Source: Marinobacter salsuginis (GTDB lineage: Bacteria > Pseudomonadota > Gammaproteobacteria > Pseudomonadales > Oleiphilaceae). From it: a stretch of DNA of 64,000 nucleotides. Under the pieces are notes generated by a model that was given only the letters and a program-made list of their open reading frames with translations, was not told the DNA's origin and did not search any database. The stretch spans positions 1,798,001-1,862,000 of the forward strand of contig NZ_BGZH01000001.1 in NCBI RefSeq assembly GCF_009617755.1. The letters are read 5' to 3'. Below, piece by piece: positions 53,101 through 59,806 of this stretch. Position 1 is the first letter of the stretch, and every line of letters starts with the position of its first letter. Position numbers and translations under genes: made by a program.

Positions 53101-54713
53101 CGGATTACGGTGACGACTTCGACCCGCTGGAAATGGACCGTTACTCGTCCATCCAGCAGCTGTCCCGCGCATTGACCGAATCCTCGTCGGATCTGGCCGA
53201 TCTTCGTGAGACCCTGTCTGACCGGGTTCGCGACACTGAAACCCTGCTGGTACAGCAGTCCCGGATCAACACGGAACTCCAGGAAGGTCTGATGAAGACC
53301 CGGATGATTCCGTTTGCCTCCATGGTGCCACGTCTGCGCCGCATTGTTCGCCAGATCAGCGGCGAGCTGGGCAAGAAGGTGGATTTCGATGTCCGCAACG
53401 CCGAAGGCGAGATGGACCGGAACATCCTCGAGCGCATGATCGCGCCCCTGGAACACATGCTCCGGAACGCCCTGGACCATGGTATCGAGAGCCCGGCCGA
53501 CCGGAAGAAAGCGGGCAAGCCGGAGACCGGCGAGGTGACCCTGTCACTGACCCGTGAAGGCGGCGATGTGGTCCTGCGCATGATCGATGATGGCGCCGGT
53601 ATTCCCTCTTCGGTGATCCGCGACAAGGCCATCCGTCAGGGCATGCTGCGCGAAGATGAAGACCTGTCCGAACGGGAAATCCTGCAGTTTATCCTGCAGC
53701 CAGGCTTCTCCACCGCCCAGCAGGTCACCCAGATTTCCGGCCGGGGCGTGGGCATGGACGTGGTTGCCAGTGAAATCAAGCAACTCGGCGGCAGCTTGGA
53801 TATCGATTCCGCCGTGGGCCGCGGCACCACCTTCACCGTGCGCCTGCCGTTCACGGTGTCTGTGAACCGGGCCTTGATGGTTTCCACGGGCGAGGATTTC
53901 TACGCGATCCCGCTGAACACCATTGAGGGTATCGTCCGGGTCAGCACTTACGAGCTTGAGGAATATTACAAGCCGGATGCGCCGCTGTATGAATACGCCG
54001 GCCAGGAATACCGGCTCCAGTACCTGGGCAGCCTACTGAACAGTGACCACCATCCGAAGCTGCAGGGACAGGCTCTGCCGCTGCCGGTAATTCTGGTGCG
54101 CGGTGCCGAGCAACCCATGGCCCTGCAGGTGGACAACCTGATGGGCAGCCGGGAGATTGTTGTTAAATCCCTCGGGCCCCAGTTCAGCTCCGTTCGCGGC
54201 GTGTCCGGTGCCACCATCCTGGGTGACGGTAACGTGGTTGTGATTCTCGACCTGCCGGCCATGATCCGTTCCGACATCCTGTCCGAACGCCAGCGCCTGG
54301 CCGATCTCGAGAAGGCTCGCGAGTCCGCCCGGTACGAGGAACAGGCCACCGTGGTCATGGTGGTGGACGACTCGGTTACTGTGCGGAAGGTCACCTCGCG
54401 GCTACTGGAGCGAAACGGCATGGAAGTCATTACCGCGAAAGACGGGCTCGATGCGGTGGCACAGCTGCAGGACCACAAACCGGACATTATCCTGCTGGAT
54501 ATCGAGATGCCGCGGATGGACGGTTTCGAAGTTGCCAGCTTTGTGCGCCACGACGACAACCTGCGTGAAACACCGATCTGCATGATCACTTCCCGGACCG
54601 GCGAGAAACACCGCGAACGTGCGCTGGCCATTGGTGTCAACGAGTATCTCGGCAAGCCGTTCCAGGAAACCGAGCTGCTTGAGACCATTGAGCGGCTGAC
54701 CGGAAGGCAGTGA
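47118..54713 (+). CDS. chpA: Giant multi-Hpt chemotaxis kinase ChpA
   Basis: ChpA is the CheA-type kinase of the Pil-Chp system. From ATG 47118 (GGAG six bases upstream) it is 2531 residues. Seven Hpt modules carry the canonical HTLKG: His653, 830, 992, 1314, 1496, 1661 and 1800. Two N-terminal ones are divergent (His52 in HGTLQMVE and His483 in HSIRGG), and at the equivalent position 1134 an Hpt-like unit has Glu for His (LEQLTSGAS). Then come a Pro/Ala/Lys-rich linker, the dimerisation helices, the ATPase domain (HMLRNALDHGIESP, DDGAGIP, GRGVGMDVV), a CheW domain, and a C-terminal receiver with Asp2461 (LLDIEMPRMDG). P. aeruginosa ChpA has the same overall plan. It ends as chpB begins (TGATG). 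Confidence 0.96.
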   Translation: MGNHHDSIALDWVRGEIQDTLTQGQHALEAYVENRDDTARLRFCLNYLHQVHGTLQMVELYGAALLTEEMEKLTQAVLNETVANTDEAVEVLMQAILQLPQYLEHLASSQDDFPMVLLPLLNDLRAARGESLLSDTSLFKPDLAPSRITVTGKVSQRLQDPTVLGHIRKLRQMYQFALAGVIREADLDAHFEYMQKVIQRLIRLCQKTPRGELWKAASAFVETLQAHVNPVNAAVKSLLRELDSEIRRLTDEHADILQQPVPEALLKHLLYYVARARDLDSPQVSALREAYQLNQALPSEDDVDAARTRVSGPGRDAIHSVVGALNEELAKLKDQLDLFVRSELRQNSELEDLLPGLRQVANTLAVLGLGIPRKVVTEQVELVENLSAQSEQVDDGTLMDIAGALLYVEASLAGLDSDGQQESSTEEASDAPVNLGSRELGEASGALLRESRNTLEQVKSAIVNFIASQWDTREIEHVPGLLHSIRGGLSLIPLDRVAGMLASAERYITDVLLGSKQVPDWKQLDILADAVTSIEYYLERLAEGIGENDSILRVAEDSLASLGFPVGAEPTWTETAAEDVPVVEPAEEQPETTVTAAPEETKSSDSELLDDEILGIFVEEAEEVLETIHEFYPRLRQNHDDREALTEVRRAFHTLKGSGRLVGATSIGELAWSVENLLNRVIDQTIRPTDDMFTLVDEVNARIPSLIREFKEGQTAGDVETLISRAEAMATTRRTDDEAVETQEVAEVEDTAVDAQEETLETESSVEKNDTAEAAPETSFDEDDLIDDEILEIFVEEAGEVLETIREYLPMLLRQHDDRSALSEVRRAFHTLKGSGRMVGALVVGELAWSVENMLNRVIDGSIFMNDDIASLLEDVTANLPALVEDFEKRRAPSVDTSNLEARANALANGEIPDASMMPVAESDGSEAMAESEYAAAEEEAGSTDEDAVDPVLLDIFESETETHLQTLKDFLSAAGDKTTVAYTDDLSRALHTLKGSAHTAGIGPIAAVITPLERFVKESRAQNKRANRDVLSLIESACDFLTQGLAQIRENPQASLPGTEAFLGKLDQLTEETLRSHSEEAPSQHPEQAPSQLVQLFLNEGLDIVLDADRILDHWAENPGEMASLNPLRSELEQLTSGASEAGLGEVAALSGALKETYDEAARRDQAPDQTFFETVRAAHEQLINMMDQVAAGLATESSEDMVAALEGLKQVQIPENQEPDAFDQEFTGDLEEIDLSLEMDETETPASEDSQTAEQPPLPETTESDDEMDEELAEIFLEEARDLIDSTAEALQNWSENTANLDILRLLQRDLHTLKGGARLADIPAVGDLSHELENLFEGLTEQRLSINDELSDLLFRCHDRLAGMVENLEAKELPRPAPDLIAEIQAYMDNATGTRPVTSVASPDEESAPAETAEEQAPLPDVEEPEDSDVAGTDEGAESEEGVADLSHLDPELVGIFLEEAYDLINSTGSALHTWTEDPSDRSIAAELQRDVHTLKGGARMAGVEAIGDLTHVLEDLFEKVAEGQLEASESMNDLLFACHDRLAQMVEQVATQKPCPPANELVARVQSILRGEAMPSDARDEEPEQPAETEQTVSPAEEVPEAASLSETLTQASDDDLIGIFLDEGLEIFDAISECLDQWRDEPEELTGLTELQQELHTLKGGARLSDVDPIANLAEAWSDALDPLISGSNNQKTLLSLSDRALISLKAMLNTLEEGNKPEPDTGLIEDFRAAHEVATEETAAPREESEHEAIDPEVLEIFLEEAGEIMDQLEQLLDDWRKEPANHNFNQEAQRALHTLKGGARLSQLTELGDKAHAFETRLIDLGGNAPDESQWQSITEDHDAIIALVADIRKGYESGSGVPAPAKAETPAPVAPEPKRPEEPTPPAKAEKPVAPAPKPGKSPAKARKQAAEAQRAAQETIRVSAPLLDDLVNLAGETSITRGRLEQQTSDFGHTLDEMAATIERLREQLRRMEIETEAQILFSAEKEHGPDYGDDFDPLEMDRYSSIQQLSRALTESSSDLADLRETLSDRVRDTETLLVQQSRINTELQEGLMKTRMIPFASMVPRLRRIVRQISGELGKKVDFDVRNAEGEMDRNILERMIAPLEHMLRNALDHGIESPADRKKAGKPETGEVTLSLTREGGDVVLRMIDDGAGIPSSVIRDKAIRQGMLREDEDLSEREILQFILQPGFSTAQQVTQISGRGVGMDVVASEIKQLGGSLDIDSAVGRGTTFTVRLPFTVSVNRALMVSTGEDFYAIPLNTIEGIVRVSTYELEEYYKPDAPLYEYAGQEYRLQYLGSLLNSDHHPKLQGQALPLPVILVRGAEQPMALQVDNLMGSREIVVKSLGPQFSSVRGVSGATILGDGNVVVILDLPAMIRSDILSERQRLADLEKARESARYEEQATVVMVVDDSVTVRKVTSRLLERNGMEVITAKDGLDAVAQLQDHKPDIILLDIEMPRMDGFEVASFVRHDDNLRETPICMITSRTGEKHRERALAIGVNEYLGKPFQETELLETIERLTGRQ

Positions 54714-55765
54714 TGACCGGCCAATGTGGCCGGCCAAAGGTCGGGATCGTCTCGGATGTGGTCCTGCAGCGTCACCGGCTGCAGGCCGCCACATCCAAGT
54801 TTGGTCTCGAGGTGCGCTTTTCCGGGGATCCGGACCGGTTGCTGGGTTATCCCGAGTTTCCCGATGCCAGCCTCTGGCTGGTAACCCTGGAGGACGAGGC
54901 CGACCACCCGTTACTGTTCGATCACCTGCTTGAAAACACGGAAGCGCCGGTGCTGTTCGGGCTGGACGAAGCACCCAAGCCGGGGAGCACAGAGTACTTC
55001 CGGTGGGAGCGACGGCTGCTGGGCAAGCTGGAACAGCAACTGGGGCACCTGGAAGAGCTGGATTCGGAAGCCACACTGGCAGAGCTGGAGCAGGACACGC
55101 CGGCGGCGACTCCATCACCGGACCTGCCACACTGGATTCCTCCGGCTGCCCCCGGATCGGTCGCTGAGGAAGTATGGATTCTCGGCGCCTCGCTGGGCGG
55201 GCCCGCGGCGGTCAAGACGTTTCTGGATCACCTGCCTCCGAATCTGCCCGTTGGCTTTATCTATGCCCAGCACATCGATGGCAACTTTACCGAGGTTCTG
55301 ACCCGGGTGCTCGGGCGTCACGCCCACTATCAGCTCAAGCGGGCGGAAGAGGGCTACCAGGTCAAGAATGGTGACGTCGTGCTGATGCCGGTGGAGCACG
55401 AATGGAAAGTGAGTGAACAGGGTACCCTGACGGAGACCAGCACTGCCTGGCCGGGTCCCTACGGGCCCTCTATTGATCAGGTTTTGCTGAACGTCGCTGA
55501 TCATTACGGCCAGCGCTGCCATGCTATTCTTTTTTCCGGCATGGGTAATGATGGCGCCATTGCGGCGCCGTTACTGAAAGCTTACGGTAGCCGGATCTGG
55601 GTGCAGGAGAGCACAAGCTGCGGCAACAGCTCCATGCCCGAATCCGTGGCCGCAACCGGTTGTTCCGGTTTTTGCGGCACCCCGGAGCAGCTGGCCCGGG
55701 AACTGGTAAAAACCATTGAAGAATCCTGCCTGCTCAAGAGCCGGCAGAAACGGGACTCCGCCTGA
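54713..55765 (+). CDS. chpB: CheB-type methylesterase ChpB
   Basis: ChpB removes methyl groups from PilJ glutamates. The 350-residue product (ATG 54713, overlapping the chpA stop; GGAAGG upstream) has a C-terminal CheB domain with catalytic Ser in GASLGGPAAVKTFL, His in AQHIDGNFTEVL and Asp in GMGNDGAIA. The N-terminal 100 residues look like a degenerate receiver: the fold pattern is there (KVGIVSDVVLQRHRL) but the phospho-acceptor Asp is missing (LWLVTLEDE), so it should not be controlled by phosphorylation in the usual way. chpC follows after 11 nt. Confidence 0.92.
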   Translation: MTGQCGRPKVGIVSDVVLQRHRLQAATSKFGLEVRFSGDPDRLLGYPEFPDASLWLVTLEDEADHPLLFDHLLENTEAPVLFGLDEAPKPGSTEYFRWERRLLGKLEQQLGHLEELDSEATLAELEQDTPAATPSPDLPHWIPPAAPGSVAEEVWILGASLGGPAAVKTFLDHLPPNLPVGFIYAQHIDGNFTEVLTRVLGRHAHYQLKRAEEGYQVKNGDVVLMPVEHEWKVSEQGTLTETSTAWPGPYGPSIDQVLLNVADHYGQRCHAILFSGMGNDGAIAAPLLKAYGSRIWVQESTSCGNSSMPESVAATGCSGFCGTPEQLARELVKTIEESCLLKSRQKRDSA

Positions 55766-55776
55766 GGTAACAAGCA

Positions 55777-56238
55777 ATGAATGACAACAGCCAATCCCTC
55801 TCCTGCGTCATGATTCCCATGAGCGGACGGCAACTGTTGCTGCCAAACGTCTCGATTGCGGAAGTGGTCGACTACGCCAGCTCTGACGCGGGCGCCAACA
55901 CACCCGAATGGCTGGTTGGCTACCTGGACTGGCGGGGCCTCCAGCTCCCGGTGATTTCCTACGATGCGGCCAACGGCGGCGTCCTCACCGTCCCTGGTGA
56001 CAACCGTGGCCGGATTGTTGTGCTCAACACCATCGGAGACCATCACAAGGAAATTCCCTTTATGGCCCTGGTAACCCAGGGCATTCCCAGCCAGGCCCGT
56101 TTGAGCGAGGAACAGGTCAGGAAACTGGAGGGTGAGCCAGGCCCGGCAGATCTGATGCTGGTTGATGTAGAGGGTGAGAACGCCTGGATCCCGAACCTGG
56201 AATATCTCGAATCCCTGGTACTGAAATCCAGACACTGA
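55777..56238 (+). CDS. chpC: CheW-like protein ChpC
   Basis: ChpC is the second adaptor of the Pil-Chp system, linking additional receptors to ChpA. The 153-residue protein is a compact CheW-like domain (CVMIPMSGRQLLLPNVSIAEVV, GYLDWRGLQLPVISYDAA, AWIPNLEYLESLV). It ends the operon: no chpD or chpE homologue follows; the zinc-uptake regulator gene comes next after 80 nt. Confidence 0.92.
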   Translation: MNDNSQSLSCVMIPMSGRQLLLPNVSIAEVVDYASSDAGANTPEWLVGYLDWRGLQLPVISYDAANGGVLTVPGDNRGRIVVLNTIGDHHKEIPFMALVTQGIPSQARLSEEQVRKLEGEPGPADLMLVDVEGENAWIPNLEYLESLVLKSRH

Positions 56239-56277
56239 CCGGTTATCCGGTCTGCTGCCGGGCATGGCAGACATCCC

Positions 56278-56300
56278 TGCAAATGTTATAATGTTTCAAA
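56278..56300 (+). promoter_or_regulatory. Probable Zur box and -10 element of the zur-znuCB operon
   Basis: AAATGTTATA (56281-56290) is an exact half-site of the gammaproteobacterial Zur operator (GAAATGTTATA and its inverted copy); the second half is poorly conserved. A TATAAT (56287-56292) overlaps it, so bound Zur would block the promoter. The zur ATG is 27 nt downstream. Confidence 0.55.
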
Positions 56301-56318
56301 TTTTGCAGGATCTTGACC

Positions 56319-56810
56319 ATGTCCGCCCGAGCCATTCCCTATCGGCCACACAACCACGACGCCTGTGTCAGCCAGGCCCTGACTGACGCACGGGCCATTT
56401 GCCAGCGTCAGAATGCCCGTCTGACGCCGATTCGGGAACGGGTGCTGGAACTGATCTGGCAGTCCCACAAGCCGCTGGGCGCCTACGATGTGCTGGCCGA
56501 GCTTTCTTCCGATGGTCATAACGCTGCTCCGCCCACCGTTTACCGCGCACTGGATTTCCTTCAGCAGCATGGGCTTGTGCACCGCATCGCGTCGCTCAAC
56601 GCCTTTATCGGCTGTACCCACGCGGGTGAAAGCCACACCGGCATGTTTCTGATCTGTCGCGCCTGCGGCAATGTTCTCGAACTTACCGCTCCCGAGGTGT
56701 CAACAGAAGTGCGCAGGGCCGCGTCCGGCCAAGGCTTCCTGGCCGAGAACACTACCCTCGAGATAGCCGGGCTTTGCCCCGGTTGCCAGGCGGAGCCGGA
56801 GCATGAGTGA
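56319..56810 (+). CDS. zur: Fur-family zinc uptake regulator Zur
   Basis: Zur represses zinc-uptake genes when zinc is sufficient. The 163-residue product (ATG 56319; AGGA upstream; a TTG six bases earlier is less likely) has the winged-helix region (LTPIRERVLELIWQSHKPLGAYDVL, PPTVYRALDFLQQHGLVHRI) and the structural zinc site CRACGN...CPGC typical of Zur, with GCTHAGESHTG for the regulatory site. Its last codons overlap znuC by eight bases. Confidence 0.93.
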   Translation: MSARAIPYRPHNHDACVSQALTDARAICQRQNARLTPIRERVLELIWQSHKPLGAYDVLAELSSDGHNAAPPTVYRALDFLQQHGLVHRIASLNAFIGCTHAGESHTGMFLICRACGNVLELTAPEVSTEVRRAASGQGFLAENTTLEIAGLCPGCQAEPEHE

Positions 56811-57600
56811 ACCTCTGGTCAGCCTTGAGAATCTCACCGTCCAGTTCGACTCACGGCCCGTGGTCGACCGGGTCAACCTCAAGATCCATCGAGGCGATAT
56901 CATCACCATTATCGGGCCCAACGGTGCCGGCAAAACCACGCTGATCAAGGCAGTCCTGGGCATTCAGAAGGTGTCCTCAGGACAGGTGTCGATCAAGAAG
57001 AACCTGGTCATCGGCTACGTTCCCCAGCATCTGACTCTCGAGGCCACGCTTCCCCTCAGCGTCAAACGTTTCATGCTGCTCAGCGGCCGGTCGCTCGGCG
57101 AATGTCAGACCGCGCTTGCCCGCACCGGTGTTGGCCACCTGCTGCACGCCTCGGTACACCATTTGTCCGGTGGTGAAAAACAGCGGCTGTTACTGGCCAG
57201 GGCCCTGGCCCGAAAACCGGATCTTCTTGTGCTCGATGAACCTGCCCAGGGGGTCGATATCAATGGCCAGGCGTCGCTGTATGAACTCATTCGCCAGCTT
57301 CGGGACGACCTGAACTGCGGTGTGATCATGATCTCCCACGACCTGCACCTGGTGATGGCAGCCACGGACAAGGTTATCTGTCTGAACCAGCATGTCTGCT
57401 GCAGCGGTTATCCCGAAGACATTTCCCATGACCCGGCGTTCATCGAGACATTTGGCCGCCCGGTGGCAGAATCCCTGGCGGTTTACCACCATCACCACAA
57501 CCACAGTCATGATCTACACGGGAACGTGGTGGACAGCGAGTCTCAGAACGCCTCCTCCGGACACGGCGGACACACGGAATGTAATCATGCCCATCATTAA
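56803..57600 (+). CDS. znuC: Zinc ABC transporter ATP-binding protein ZnuC
   Basis: ZnuC energises zinc import through ZnuB. The 265-residue protein has Walker A GPNGAGKTT (38-46), signature LSGGEKQRLLLARAL, Walker B LLVLDEPAQGVD and the H-loop in MISHDLH. The C-terminal tail is unusually rich in His (HHHHNHSHDLHG... and HGGHTECNHAHH), with 13 His in the last 40 residues, a likely zinc-binding tail that many ZnuC proteins have in shorter form. It overlaps zur (8 nt) and znuB (14 nt). Confidence 0.94.
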   Translation: MSEPLVSLENLTVQFDSRPVVDRVNLKIHRGDIITIIGPNGAGKTTLIKAVLGIQKVSSGQVSIKKNLVIGYVPQHLTLEATLPLSVKRFMLLSGRSLGECQTALARTGVGHLLHASVHHLSGGEKQRLLLARALARKPDLLVLDEPAQGVDINGQASLYELIRQLRDDLNCGVIMISHDLHLVMAATDKVICLNQHVCCSGYPEDISHDPAFIETFGRPVAESLAVYHHHHNHSHDLHGNVVDSESQNASSGHGGHTECNHAHH

Positions 57601-58399
57601 TGCCGTTCTGGACGATTTCTTCTGGCGTGCCTTGATTGGCGGCCTCGGCGTTGCCCTCGTGGCGGGCCCCCTGGGCTGTTTCGTGGTCTGGCGTCGCATG
57701 GCCTATTTTGGCGATACCCTGGCACATTCGGCGCTGCTGGGCATTGCCCTGAGCTTTCTGATCAGCGTGCCGCTGAACCTTGGTGTGATCATAACCTGCG
57801 TGGTCCTGGCCATGGCCCTGGTGTTGTTATCCCGAACGAGAGCCCTGGCAACGGATACGCTGCTCGGGATTCTCGCCCACAGTGCCCTGGCCATCGGCCT
57901 GGTGACCCTGAGTTTCATGCCGGATGTTCGCGTCGACCTGACCGGTCTGCTGTTCGGCGATCTGCTAGCCATGAGTCGCGAGGACCTGCTTTGGATCTAT
58001 GGCGGCGCGGCACTGATCCTGTTCCTGTTGTCGGTACTCTGGCGCGGATTGCTGATGAGCACGATTCACGAGGAGCTGGCCCGGGTGGAAGGCGTTGCCG
58101 TCGAACGCCTCCGTCTGGTTCTGATGCTGATGTTCTCTCTGGTGATCGCGGTGGCCATGAAAATCGTCGGCGTGCTGCTGATTACCGCCCTGCTCATCAT
58201 TCCCGCGGCCACCGCCCGGCGCCTGGCCCACAATCCGGAGATCATGGTGGCCATGGCAATCGGTTTCGGCTTTGTTGCGGTAAGCGGAGGCCTGAGCCTG
58301 TCATGGCATCTGGACACGCCTGCTGGCCCATCCGTTGTGGTGACCGCTTTTGCCGTTTTCCTGCTGGTTTACGGTGCTGCCGGAAAAGTCCGCAGTTGA
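57587..58399 (+). CDS. znuB: Zinc ABC transporter permease ZnuB
   Basis: ZnuB is the membrane channel of the zinc importer. From ATG 57587 (14 nt inside znuC) the 270-residue product has about eight hydrophobic helices with ABC-3 family motifs (GPLGCFVVWRRMAYFGDTLAH, VKIVGVLLITALLIIPAATARRL-type segment). The periplasmic binding protein gene znuA is not adjacent; in pseudomonads it lies divergently upstream of zur, but here chpC is in that place. Confidence 0.93.
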   Translation: MPIINAVLDDFFWRALIGGLGVALVAGPLGCFVVWRRMAYFGDTLAHSALLGIALSFLISVPLNLGVIITCVVLAMALVLLSRTRALATDTLLGILAHSALAIGLVTLSFMPDVRVDLTGLLFGDLLAMSREDLLWIYGGAALILFLLSVLWRGLLMSTIHEELARVEGVAVERLRLVLMLMFSLVIAVAMKIVGVLLITALLIIPAATARRLAHNPEIMVAMAIGFGFVAVSGGLSLSWHLDTPAGPSVVVTAFAVFLLVYGAAGKVRS

Positions 58400-58463
58400 G
58401 CATTTCCCTCTATTCACGAGCTGGACTAGAGTATAGGGGTACAGACGGCCTGACCCACAGGTA

Positions 58464-59498
58464 ATGGCCTCGCCGCACAGGACGCCCGGCATGGAAAGCT
58501 CAGTTCCAGGCCGGTTCCGCAGACCGGTACTTTGGCCAGGGGTCTGGATCCCACTGCTTCTGGTCGCAGCCGGGCTGCTGGTAACCGGAATCACGGCAAA
58601 TATCGAAGGACGCCGGGCCATGGCTCTGGCTGAAGCGCGCTACTACGCCCAGCATCAGGCCCTGGTCAATCACCTGCTGGCCAACGTGCCGAATCGTCCG
58701 GGCGCGGGCGACAGCAGCCAACCGGTCTCGGCCTGGCTCCAGGCTCTGTTCAGCGACACCCTGCCTGATTCCCTCGGCCTGCGTATCGATACACTCGAAC
58801 GACACACCAAGACGCCACTGCTGGAGATACGAGCCAACGGTTCGGTGGACCCTACACGGGCATTGCGCACCGAAGTGTCACCGCTGGACCATCACTGGAT
58901 ACTCACCACCGTGCCCTCACCCAAAGGCCTGGAAGAGGTCGCCCGGGCTGCCTCGCAGACCGTCTGGCTCGCCGGTTTCGCGCTGTCCGTGTTCGCTGCC
59001 TCGCTTGCTCTGTTACTCAACCGCCGGCTTCATCTTCAGGAGCTCCATATCCGTGGCCTGGAACAGCGGGAAATCGGCGCTGACCATCAGATCGCCAACT
59101 TTCAGGTCGAGAAGTCGATATTGCGCCAGGCACTGAATGACAGTGAACAGCGAAGTCGCGATCTGGTAGCCCTGTCTGGGGCCGTGATCTGGGAACTGGA
59201 TGAAAATGGCAGAATCGGCTTTGTTTCAACGCAAATCGCCGAACTTCTGGATCGGGCGCCCGCTGACCTGGTGGGACAGCCACTGGAAGAACTGGTTGCG
59301 CCGGCCTTTCAAGACAATTTCAGGCGGGCCCTCGCGGCCGCTCGCAGTGACAGCTCCATTGAGCGGATTGATCTTCCTCTCCTTCACCGGGACCAGGAAG
59401 CAGAGGTGCCAGTCGTGCTCAGGGTCCGGGCTTTGAAAGATCCGGTCCACGGACTGTCAGGTTTCCGGATAAGTACCCTGCAACGTATGACCCACTAA
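58464..59498 (+). CDS. Membrane-anchored PAS-domain protein without output domain
   Basis: The 344-residue product has membrane helix 1 (about 24-45), a periplasmic loop of about 120 residues, membrane helix 2 (about 168-192), a coiled-coil segment (LEQREIGADHQIANFQVEKSIL) and one PAS domain (about 225-340: VIWELDENGRIGFVS, LLDRAPADLVGQPLEELV). This is the front half of a typical sensor kinase or c-di-GMP enzyme, but nothing follows the PAS domain; the frame ends in a stop that overlaps the next, convergent gene by four bases. ATG 58491 is a second possible start. A role as an input subunit for a separate effector is conceivable. Confidence 0.78.
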   Translation: MASPHRTPGMESSVPGRFRRPVLWPGVWIPLLLVAAGLLVTGITANIEGRRAMALAEARYYAQHQALVNHLLANVPNRPGAGDSSQPVSAWLQALFSDTLPDSLGLRIDTLERHTKTPLLEIRANGSVDPTRALRTEVSPLDHHWILTTVPSPKGLEEVARAASQTVWLAGFALSVFAASLALLLNRRLHLQELHIRGLEQREIGADHQIANFQVEKSILRQALNDSEQRSRDLVALSGAVIWELDENGRIGFVSTQIAELLDRAPADLVGQPLEELVAPAFQDNFRRALAAARSDSSIERIDLPLLHRDQEAEVPVVLRVRALKDPVHGLSGFRISTLQRMTH

Positions 59499-59743
59499 TC
59501 GAGGGTCTTGTGGGTGCCGTCGCACAGGGGGGCATTGCCTGTTTGCTTGCATCCGCAGAACCAGACCCACTCTTTCTTTTCCGCCTCATACTTGACCGGC
59601 GTTATACCGGTACCCTTGTGGGAACCGTCACAGAATGGCTGGCTGTTACTGCGGCCACAGGCACACCAGAGGTAGTTCTTTCCTGCCTCCACCATGACGG
59701 AGTAAGGCGTCTTACTGGCGATCAACGGTTTCTCATCGGACAT
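59495..59743 (-). CDS. Tandem CDGSH iron-sulfur domain protein
   Basis: CDGSH (mitoNEET-type) proteins bind a labile [2Fe-2S] cluster through three Cys and one His. The 82-residue protein has two complete motifs: CACGRSNSQPFCDGSH (about 27-42) and CGCKQTGNAPLCDGTH (about 63-78), so two clusters are expected per chain. It has no targeting signal and should be cytosolic. Function is usually described as redox or Fe-S transfer. It is transcribed alone, convergent with the PAS protein. Confidence 0.9.
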   Translation of the reverse strand: MSDEKPLIASKTPYSVMVEAGKNYLWCACGRSNSQPFCDGSHKGTGITPVKYEAEKKEWVWFCGCKQTGNAPLCDGTHKTLD

Positions 59744-59806
59744 AATCTGTTCCTCGAGTCATGACTGTAGTCAACCAGTATAGCCACTCATGGAGAAACA
59801 CTGCGC

